Source: Candidatus Kaiserbacteria bacterium GW2011_GWA2_52_12 | GTDB taxonomy: Bacteria > Patescibacteriota > Minisyncoccia > Phycocordibacterales > UBA2100 | Direction: 5' to 3' | DNA length: 38,444 nt | Assembly: GCA_001004345.1 (NCBI GenBank) | Contig: LCQW01000003.1 | Location: forward strand, 1 to 38,444 | Shown here: positions 32,199 to 38,444 of the stretch, one piece after another | How the letters are laid out: every line of letters starts with the position of its first letter | How positions within the stretch are numbered: position 1 is the first letter of the stretch | Made by a program: the position numbers and the translations under genes | The notes under the pieces: model-generated | What the model was told of the DNA's origin: nothing | The model's input: only the letters and a program-made list of their open reading frames with translations | Database searches by the model: none

Positions 32199-34748
32199 TT
32201 ATGGACTTGGATTTTGCGGTGGCGGTGGCGTTGATGGCCGTGATGGCGGAGTTGATGGAGGTGTGATCGTTTTACCGATCTCCTTTCCCAGCCCCTCGAC
32301 GATTCGGGTCATCCGTTGTTGTTGTTTCAATTGTCTCTGCCTCGCTAAGAGCGCTTCTTTGGTGAATGATGTATCGCCGATCGCATTCAGTAGCATACCC
32401 GTCAGACTTTTATTGTGAAGTTCGGCACCAATCTGTGGAGCTGTTTTCCTCGATGTATCGTACTTCGGACGCTTATTGAACTTCTTCTCCGCCTCCGCAA
32501 GTTTGTCGATCACCGTAACAATCTGGTCATTATTGGCCTTCTCATCCGCGAGCTGTTTTTTGACCTGTTTGAGCTTCTCGGTTTCCTGGTTGAGGGCTTG
32601 TTTCTCACGGGACTTATCGCGCTCGATACTCGCCTCGACCTCACGCTTCTGTTTCAGAGCCATCTCGTCTTGTGGTTTAATCTTGAGTACCCCTTCGACG
32701 TTGGACAATGCTTCTTTTTTTTGAGCTATTTCATTGCCGATCTTCGCTAATGCTTCGGCGTTTATTTTTGCGTTCTCTTTCGTGGCTTCTACCAGCTCGT
32801 TCCCCATGTTCTTTAAACGTTCATCGGAATCATTTATTCGTTTTGCGATATCCGGATTTTCTTTAATAACCTGTTCACGGGCATGTTTGACATCTTCACT
32901 CGGCTCTTCCTGCGGCTTGACTACCGGCTTGACCACTGGCACGCTTTCAGCAGTATCCGCTTTCAGGGCTTCATCGCGGGCTTTATCAAGCTCCTCCTTG
33001 TCCCTGTCCTCCCGTGCTTTGAGGACCCCCCTGTCGGCATCAGTGAGATTGAGGGCATCACCCTTTTTAATGAAGCGTTGTTGGTGGTTCTTGAGCGTGC
33101 CCTCCCCTCCGCCGACCGTTGGTCCTAGCATTTCCTTAATATTTTTTGCAGAGAGGGCCCTGTTCGCGGTGCTCGCTATAAGACCGCCGATGCTCGTCTT
33201 CATCGCGTTGAAATCACGCTGGGCGACGCCCTTGATGGGTTTGGAGCCGTAGTAGAGAGCACCCTGCATGGCCCGAGAGCCGAGTGTTTTGTCCTCTCGC
33301 GCGTTCAATATCCGCGCCCCCTGCATCATGCGATTCGAGAGAATGCTTGCTCCGACCCCAATGGTTCCCCTCCCCAAAGCACCGCCCAAGCGACCGAGAG
33401 CGGAAGTGGCTATCAAAGGCGCGATCGATGCCCAGTTGAATCCCGCGATGCCGGAGGCAAAACTGCTTGAGATTTTGATGGCCGCGAAGAGAAGACCGAT
33501 GATGACGATGTATCCGAACAGCGCGGTCACGTCTTCGGGTTTCGTCGGATTTGCGACAAGGTCGCCGATTGAACCGCCACCGAAACCGCCACCGGGCCAT
33601 CTCATATTTTTGGCGACAAGGAGCACGGCCCACAAGAAAAACATCAGAATGGGCGCGAAGACGGCATTCTTGAGGAGTGAACTCCACCAGGTGGTCCATC
33701 CGTACGTTTTAAGTTTTGACGGCAGCAAATAGCTTGCGAACGCCAGCGATGCCGTCATCATCAGGAATATCATGAGGATTCCCCGCACGATGAGCAGGAA
33801 GGCGCCGTAAAAAAGGACGGCCGCGGCGCCGAGGAACAGTATCGCCACGAAGATGCCGTGCAGCATCGCGCCGAGACCTTCGTCGAGTTTGTCCGCGAGC
33901 TTTCGTGTTTCCGCGACCGTGTCGGCAAAGCCGGAAACGCCGGCATACCTCATGAACTCCCCGGCTACGCCGGAGGTCTTTGCTTGGCCCTGCACTAATC
34001 CGCCGGTCGCCGCAGCCTGGCCCGTGGAGGAAATCGTAGGCACGACCTGTGATGCGGATGCCGCTTCGTAGAACTGTTTCGCGGTGAAATTTGACGTATC
34101 GATGATCATTTTGGTAAACAGCAAGCTGAAATTGATGAGGACGGCAATGATGAGCACCTTTGCCACCGTCTTTTTTTGTCCGAATTGCTGAAGGCCAAGA
34201 ATTATCGAGATGGCGGTGAAAACGAACATGCCGATGATGACGATATTCGATATATCTCTGAACGCCGTCCACACTGTGTTGATGCCGTTTTGAACCCCCA
34301 CGGTGACGAGCTTGGCGAAGTTGACGACGGTATAATCCAATACCAAATTAAAGAGAACGCCAGCGACCGTAAGGATCCACGCCGTGACGAACACGAGCAG
34401 CCCCGCGAGCCACGCGCCGATTGACCTGCCGATACAGATGATGGGGCTAAAGAAAAAATCGCTGAACCCTCCGCATATGGTGGGAGCCGTCACTTTTGGC
34501 CTCTCAATGTTTGTTACGGAACCGGTTTCTGGATCTATTTGTGCGGGTTCGCCGTTCGGAAGATAAAAATTTTCCGGGTGAGCGGGGTCCTGATACACAA
34601 CGTCACCGGTTATGAGTGATATTTGAGTGAAGCCTGTTATATCTATGGCAAACGAGAAAGATGGTAAAAGAACAATAACAATCAACATGATCACAATTCC
34701 GAATAACCATCGGTGATTAATTGTGCCGTGTTTGTGATGGTTGTTCAT
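32199..34748 (-). CDS. VirB6/TrbL-like polytopic secretion-channel protein
   Basis: An 849-residue protein with an N-terminal signal-like helix (about residues 13-34), a short exposed region and a polytopic membrane core up to about residue 480. Core segments include IGAWLAGLLVFVTAWILTVAG, NIVIIGMFVFTAISIILGL and a long hydrophobic block ending in WTTWWSSLLKNAVFAPILMFFLW, the layout of TrbL/VirB6 channel proteins. From about residue 560 on, a 270-residue highly charged coiled coil (Lys/Glu) and a Pro-rich tail follow, probably cytoplasmic. ATG 34748, 4 nt after the upstream stop, is preferred over an earlier in-frame start inside that gene. Confidence 0.85.
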   Translation of the reverse strand: MNNHHKHGTINHRWLFGIVIMLIVIVLLPSFSFAIDITGFTQISLITGDVVYQDPAHPENFYLPNGEPAQIDPETGSVTNIERPKVTAPTICGGFSDFFFSPIICIGRSIGAWLAGLLVFVTAWILTVAGVLFNLVLDYTVVNFAKLVTVGVQNGINTVWTAFRDISNIVIIGMFVFTAISIILGLQQFGQKKTVAKVLIIAVLINFSLLFTKMIIDTSNFTAKQFYEAASASQVVPTISSTGQAAATGGLVQGQAKTSGVAGEFMRYAGVSGFADTVAETRKLADKLDEGLGAMLHGIFVAILFLGAAAVLFYGAFLLIVRGILMIFLMMTASLAFASYLLPSKLKTYGWTTWWSSLLKNAVFAPILMFFLWAVLLVAKNMRWPGGGFGGGSIGDLVANPTKPEDVTALFGYIVIIGLLFAAIKISSSFASGIAGFNWASIAPLIATSALGRLGGALGRGTIGVGASILSNRMMQGARILNAREDKTLGSRAMQGALYYGSKPIKGVAQRDFNAMKTSIGGLIASTANRALSAKNIKEMLGPTVGGGEGTLKNHQQRFIKKGDALNLTDADRGVLKAREDRDKEELDKARDEALKADTAESVPVVKPVVKPQEEPSEDVKHAREQVIKENPDIAKRINDSDERLKNMGNELVEATKENAKINAEALAKIGNEIAQKKEALSNVEGVLKIKPQDEMALKQKREVEASIERDKSREKQALNQETEKLKQVKKQLADEKANNDQIVTVIDKLAEAEKKFNKRPKYDTSRKTAPQIGAELHNKSLTGMLLNAIGDTSFTKEALLARQRQLKQQQRMTRIVEGLGKEIGKTITPPSTPPSRPSTPPPPQNPSP

Positions 34749-34752
34749 ATTG

Positions 34753-36285
34753 TTAATGCGTCCACCGCTGCGCCCACATTTGGATGGCGGCATCGTTGCC
34801 GATGTTGCACCAGCCGATATTCGGGTCGGTGTTCTCGCTCCACGTGGTGATGGTGTTTTGCACGAGGGCCGTCATCGCATCCGTCACGCTCTGTTGTTGT
34901 GTGCGCACCACAGTCAGGTCTTGCGCAGTGTGTATCCCCCCCGTTGCGACGAGCACATCGAGAGCCGCAAGAGCGGCCTGCTGCGCGGCAGGGTCCGTTG
35001 AGTTGGTAACCGCCGCGATAAGACCATCGATCCTTGCGAGCGCGGCCCTCGATGTGCTGGCATTTGCCAGTGTTGGCGCTTGGAGCGGCGTGATCTGTGC
35101 GGTGATGATCGGCTGCGAGAACTGGGTTGATGTGGCCACCACAATGGTTGCTCCGGTAGAGCTCGCGTAGGTCATTACGCGGGGAATGATGAGATTCCAG
35201 CACTGATTTTCAGTATCTTTCAGCTGCGCGCTCGTCCCCGCGAGTGTTTGGAGTATTGTATTGATAGCTTGCAAATACGCCATCTCTACATTACGCGCCG
35301 CGTTCAGTATCTGGAGCGCCGCGTTTACGACCGCGCCGATAAGGCCGTTCCTTGACTGTGAGATGACCTGGTCGAGATAGGAGGGCTGACCGTTGAAGCT
35401 TTGGTTGAGACCGGAGAGTCCTTGTGAATTTGAAGTGACCTGATTCATAATGCCGGCAAAAAGCGCGCCCACGATCTGTCCCACGTCGTTGGCATTTTCC
35501 AGTTGGCGGAAGCCGGTACCGATGACTTCTTGGAATGATTGTTGCACCACAATAGCGGGCGTGACTACGTTTCCTTGCGCGTCTTTCCGTGCGTAATAGT
35601 CGTTACCGGCCGCCCACTCATCTGCCTGATCTTGAACCTCCTGTGCTGCGACGGCACCTGTTCTTTCACTAAAACGATAGGACAAACCGAGTGCATAGCA
35701 TGTGGGATGGCCGGCGTCTGCAAGTCTCTCGAAGCTGAATGAATTCGGTTGCATGCGCGTAAACGCGTCCAGGTCTCCCTGGAATGGACACGTGAGGATG
35801 CTATTGGGTTTTTGTGTGGACGCGAGATAGCTTCGCGCATCCACGTTTACGACGTTGTTTCTAAGTGCGGGATTCACTGCGCTTTGAGCAGCTTGAATGC
35901 CCCCGATCTTCCCCTTGTCTCGCACGAGAAGTCTCTCCATTGGCCGGTTTACAATAAATTGCGGTTGCCCGCCCCTGCCGGTGTTGACCGCCTGTACCAT
36001 TTGGCCGGTGAATGACGCCGTGGCGGACTCGCCCATTTTTTTGACGATCTGCCGCAGAATACACTCTTTGTATACGAGGATGCCGGTATTGAGCTCGACG
36101 GTGGCATCAGCAACCGGCACGTAGATACCGGCGGTCGCGGATTGCGAGCCGATGCTTTGCGCCGATCCGCCGCCTTGGCAGCTCATTATTCCCTGCTGGC
36201 TGTACTGATACGGGGCACTCTCGGCAAACGCGACGAGCGGGAGCGCACCGAGGACAATGAGGAATGTTGCGGTTCGAATACTCAT
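34753..36285 (-). CDS. Secreted protein of the secretion locus, VirB6-adjacent
   Basis: A 510-residue protein with a clear signal peptide (MSIRTATFLIVLGALPLVAFAES). The mature part has several conserved-looking Cys and aromatic residues, ARSYLASTQKPNSILTCPF, a stretch around GTGFRQLENANDVGQIVGALFAGIMN, and a long Ala/Gln/Thr-rich helical C-terminal region ending MWAQRWTH. I do not recognise a named family. An in-frame extension of 42 codons upstream (to 36411) consists entirely of the 122-bp palindromic element 36288-36409 and is rejected. The VirB6-like gene starts 4 nt after its stop, so a role at the outer face of the channel is plausible. Confidence 0.75.
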   Translation of the reverse strand: MSIRTATFLIVLGALPLVAFAESAPYQYSQQGIMSCQGGGSAQSIGSQSATAGIYVPVADATVELNTGILVYKECILRQIVKKMGESATASFTGQMVQAVNTGRGGQPQFIVNRPMERLLVRDKGKIGGIQAAQSAVNPALRNNVVNVDARSYLASTQKPNSILTCPFQGDLDAFTRMQPNSFSFERLADAGHPTCYALGLSYRFSERTGAVAAQEVQDQADEWAAGNDYYARKDAQGNVVTPAIVVQQSFQEVIGTGFRQLENANDVGQIVGALFAGIMNQVTSNSQGLSGLNQSFNGQPSYLDQVISQSRNGLIGAVVNAALQILNAARNVEMAYLQAINTILQTLAGTSAQLKDTENQCWNLIIPRVMTYASSTGATIVVATSTQFSQPIITAQITPLQAPTLANASTSRAALARIDGLIAAVTNSTDPAAQQAALAALDVLVATGGIHTAQDLTVVRTQQQSVTDAMTALVQNTITTWSENTDPNIGWCNIGNDAAIQMWAQRWTH

Positions 36286-36287
36286 TA

Positions 36288-36409
36288 GAAACTGTCGAAA
36301 AAGCTCCAGAGGCGAGGCGTCGAGGAGCGAGAACGCGAGCCGTACTGAACGTACGGTGAGTGTTCGAGCGACGATGACAACGATGCATGTGGACTTTTTC
36401 AATAGTTTC
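36288..36409. repeat. 122-bp palindromic (MITE/REP-like) element
   Basis: Terminal inverted repeats GAAACT(GTC)GAAAAAGCTCCA (left) and TGGACTTTTTC-AATAGTTTC (right) of about 20 bp enclose GC-rich DNA with an inner CCGTAC/GTACGG hairpin. It separates two genes of the secretion locus, supplies the stop codon of the upstream one and creates a false N-terminal extension on the downstream one. Similar palindromic units with GAGGCG...AGCGAG runs recur in other genomes, to my recollection. Confidence 0.7.
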
Positions 36410-37280
36410 ATAGCAGTTTTTGTTTGAAGTAGGCGACGAGGCCGCCGAAGGACGTCTGGACGTCGTTTTCCGCGCTGTTGTAGGTGACGAGGAGAGCGGC
36501 GGAGGCGAACGGATCGGCCGCATGCGTGGAAAGCGAATCAAGCGTCGCGGCAAATTTCTGCAACGCATTAAGCAGTGTGAGATGGTAGCTGCGGGCATCG
36601 GCCGGTACGACGAGTGCCGCCGTTTGCGAGGCGGCCACGCGATAATTATCGGCATATTGCTGCAATTTTATGAGCTGGTCCCTATCGCCGCTCTCTATGT
36701 AGCGGGCGAACACCGTATATTCCACCTCATCGTTCAAAAGGAGCGGCCTCAACGACGTCTGCAGGTCCTTTCTGTAGGTGAGAGTGCGCGCGGCCGACGT
36801 GTCAGTGTCCGCCCTCACAGTCGTCGCATCATAGGGATCGTAAGTCACGGTCGGAGCAACGCTCTGCCCCATCTTTTTTGCAAGGTCTTGCCCTATTTGC
36901 GGCGTATACGTTCCGGTTTCGTTGAGCGTTGAAAACTTGCCGAGAAGATCGGATACCATGCCGGCCCCGATATCCGTGAACGTGCCGTTTTGTCCGCCTT
37001 GGGGAGCGAGCGGTATAGTCTGCGCCCTCAATGCCGCAAGGGCGTCCGCACTCGTTTTCGCCTCTCGTTGTTGCTGCATGGCGATGTCAGAAAAGGCGTT
37101 GGTCGCCTGTATTGTTTCGTTCGAACGCCACATGAAGGAGGCGAACAGAGCAACAACAGAGAGCACAGCCAAAACTGCAATACCCGACTTGCCACGCTGT
37201 AGTTTGTAAGAACGAAGGCGGGGTTCGCTTTTCCAAATAGCACTAACACGCCCGCTTATATTCGCGCGTCTTGTTTTCAC
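36408..37280 (-). CDS. Membrane-anchored paralog 2 of the secretion locus
   Basis: A 290-residue protein with a basic N-terminus, one membrane helix (about residues 32-52) and an extracytoplasmic helical domain. Start: GTG at 37280, because a perfect TATAAT (37287-37292) ends exactly 6 nt upstream; the 40 codons before it contain that promoter. Its C-terminal region (ADARSYHLTLLNALQKF ... FASAALLVTYNSAENDVQTSF) aligns with the neighbouring paralog at 37345-38307 (PQQMRTLHMALAKSYETM ... FLAAIDAYNKSADEFVRSF). The stop codon uses the edge of the palindromic element, so the original C-terminus may have been slightly longer. Function unknown. Confidence 0.72.
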   Translation of the reverse strand: MKTRRANISGRVSAIWKSEPRLRSYKLQRGKSGIAVLAVLSVVALFASFMWRSNETIQATNAFSDIAMQQQREAKTSADALAALRAQTIPLAPQGGQNGTFTDIGAGMVSDLLGKFSTLNETGTYTPQIGQDLAKKMGQSVAPTVTYDPYDATTVRADTDTSAARTLTYRKDLQTSLRPLLLNDEVEYTVFARYIESGDRDQLIKLQQYADNYRVAASQTAALVVPADARSYHLTLLNALQKFAATLDSLSTHAADPFASAALLVTYNSAENDVQTSFGGLVAYFKQKLL

Positions 37281-37286
37281 CCATAA

Positions 37287-37292
37287 ATTATA
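37287..37292 (-). promoter_or_regulatory. -10 box TATAAT before a GTG start
   Basis: Perfect TATAAT on the minus strand, followed by TTATGG and then GTG at 37280. The out-of-frame ATG inside the gap cannot start this gene. Confidence 0.6.
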
Positions 37293-37344
37293 GCGCCTAT
37301 TTGAGACGTTTGTTTCCAAAACAGAGGATAATTGTTGTGCAGGT

Positions 37345-38307
37345 TTACAGGCCGCCCGTGTTTGTGAACGTAAATACACTTCCCGGATCTTCGGCGGCAA
37401 ATGTCACGCCGTTCGCCGAAAAAAGAGTCGCCACGGCGACAAAACTCCGTACAAATTCGTCAGCGGATTTGTTGTATGCATCGATGGCCGCCAAAAAGTC
37501 TCGCGGAGTTTTTGTCGTCGGGACAAGCCGGAGATTTTGTCCCATTGTTTCGTAACTTTTTGCGAGCGCCATGTGCAGTGTCCGCATTTGTTGCGGTATT
37601 TGATCTAGAGTTTTGAGACTGACCCCGACATTCTCGAGGTCGGCGGCGAGCCGCATAACCGCGGCGAGTTTTGCGGCATCTTGCGGGTCTTGCATCTGGT
37701 CTTTCAACACTTGCGCTTCATTTTTGTGGTTGTTCTCAAAGGTTTGAAGTGCAGAACCGACATCATTGCCATAATTGTAGAGGTTTTCTTGTGCGGCGGA
37801 GCGCTCCTTTGCACGCACCTGAGTACTTATGAGGCCGCTCGGAATGTATGCATATGCGCTGGGCACGGAATTCTGATCCGTGGAGCTTGTGCTCATTCCG
37901 GCGTGCGAGAGGAAAGCGATGAAGGCATCGTAATCAAACGCGTCGTTTTGGAGCACGATGGATGCGGGATTTTCTTGCGAAGGAGGAGGTGGTTGCGGCG
38001 TGAGAATGGGAATTTTGTATGTATACGGAGCGCTCTGTTGCACGTGGTTCATAATATCTCTCCCTCTTTGCACGGACTCTTGCGCCGCCCCATAGTCAAA
38101 GGGACCAAGAAGTGTCGATATGTTGCCGCTCCATGCACCCGTGCGGGGAGGCGGCGGCGCGGTCGAGAGGCGTTGTTGCACGACGAACGCGCCGGCCCCC
38201 AAGATTATGACGACGCCGAGAATCGCAAAGGCGTACGGATACGCGTGGAGCAAGCCCCCCCTTTGTTCTGATCTATCGCTTTGATTTTCAACCGGAGTTT
38301 CAAGCAT
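37345..38307 (-). CDS. Membrane-anchored paralog 1 of the secretion locus
   Basis: A 320-residue protein with a basic/polar N-terminus, one membrane helix (about residues 23-43), a Pro-rich spacer (APPPPRTG; QPPPPSQENP) and an extracytoplasmic helical domain. The C-terminal 120 residues match the next gene's product in spacing and in the LH...L and YN-SA-SF patterns, so the two arose by duplication. The ATG at 38307 is preferred; seven codons upstream, a GTG would also be in frame. Likely a structural part of the secretion/pilus complex, by position only. Confidence 0.72.
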   Translation of the reverse strand: MLETPVENQSDRSEQRGGLLHAYPYAFAILGVVIILGAGAFVVQQRLSTAPPPPRTGAWSGNISTLLGPFDYGAAQESVQRGRDIMNHVQQSAPYTYKIPILTPQPPPPSQENPASIVLQNDAFDYDAFIAFLSHAGMSTSSTDQNSVPSAYAYIPSGLISTQVRAKERSAAQENLYNYGNDVGSALQTFENNHKNEAQVLKDQMQDPQDAAKLAAVMRLAADLENVGVSLKTLDQIPQQMRTLHMALAKSYETMGQNLRLVPTTKTPRDFLAAIDAYNKSADEFVRSFVAVATLFSANGVTFAAEDPGSVFTFTNTGGL

Positions 38308-38376
38308 ATATTTTAATAATTGTACCACCGTGCGACTATCGATAGAGTATTTTCTAATCCGTAGATGGTGCTGAAA

Positions 38377-38442
38377 TCACTGTACCATGCGGCGTTTAAT
38401 TTTTTTGAATAATGTGTGTTTCGCCTCTTGCATTTCCTGCGC
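38377..38442 (-). CDS. Possible C-terminal end of a gene entering from the right edge
   Basis: Reading minus from 38442, one frame gives 21 residues of amphipathic, Lys/Arg-rich sequence ending FKKIKRRMVQ before a TGA. It could be the tail of the next upstream gene of the locus. Too short to confirm; the other frames also stay open for part of this stretch. Confidence 0.3.
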   Translation of the reverse strand, partial: AQEMQEAKHTLFKKIKRRMVQ

Positions 38443-38444
38443 GG

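Noticed and set aside
36286-36411. N-terminal extension of the secreted protein at 34753-36285
   Set aside because: It is made entirely of the 122-bp palindromic element; a normal signal peptide starts at 36285.
25177-38307. Integrative conjugative element
   Set aside because: No integrase, relaxase or attachment-site repeats are visible, and the locus abuts the conserved origin block. It could be reconsidered if such genes lie beyond the right edge.

Overview
The window looks like a chromosomal segment of a Candidate Phyla Radiation bacterium, most likely a Parcubacteria/Paceibacteria-type lineage. The evidence is the set of gene families: a PrgI/VirB4/TrbL-type secretion locus with an Mbov_0395-like pilin, lamin-tail and two-helix PH-like membrane proteins, shortened versions of YebC, MurE and PolA, and very compact spacing. 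This assignment is inference from gene content. No 16S gene is present and no search could be run.

Layout. 1-4543: tRNA-Ser, a two-helix membrane protein, a large Q/Y-rich anchored surface protein, tRNA-Arg, a trypsin-like protease and rpsT. 4631-8527: ruvA, a MurE-like ligase, a lamin-tail protein, a SpoU-type methyltransferase and a DoxX-like membrane protein. 8581-13716: tRNA-Lys, then the minus-strand run tsaE-polA-holA-like-surface protein. 13763-20358 (plus strand): pilB-type ATPase, a 377-base non-coding stretch with a large structured inverted repeat, ruvB-yebC-ruvC and a class A penicillin-binding protein. 20359-25167: the replication core, with dnaN and dnaA on the minus strand flanking an AT-rich, DnaA-box-bearing origin candidate, then rpmH-rnpA-yidC-jag on the plus strand. 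25177-38307: about 13 kb of minus-strand genes forming a minimal type IV secretion/pilus-like locus. Read 5' to 3' these are two paralogous anchored proteins, a secreted protein, a VirB6/TrbL-like channel, a soluble protein, PrgI (VirB3-like), a TraC-like half, the VirB4 ATPase, a small membrane protein, an Ig-like secreted protein, an anchored propeller-like protein and a VirB2-like pilin.

Common thread. In at least 21 of about 36 genes a TANNNT -10 hexamer (TATAAT, TACAAT, TATACT, TATGAT and similar) ends 6-8 nt before the start codon, and only one gene (the protease at 4163) has a clear Shine-Dalgarno. Leaderless mRNAs therefore appear to be the default, and the motif helped to fix many start codons. 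Several intergenic palindromes and repeats (8078-8121, 15567-15707, 23142-23269, 27967-28048, 31532-31629, 36288-36409) are not explained by the genes.

The strongest candidate for a little-described system is the secretion/pilus locus at 25177-38307. Its VirB4 appears split, it carries its own surface proteins, and no VirB7-10 core, coupling protein or relaxase is visible in the window.
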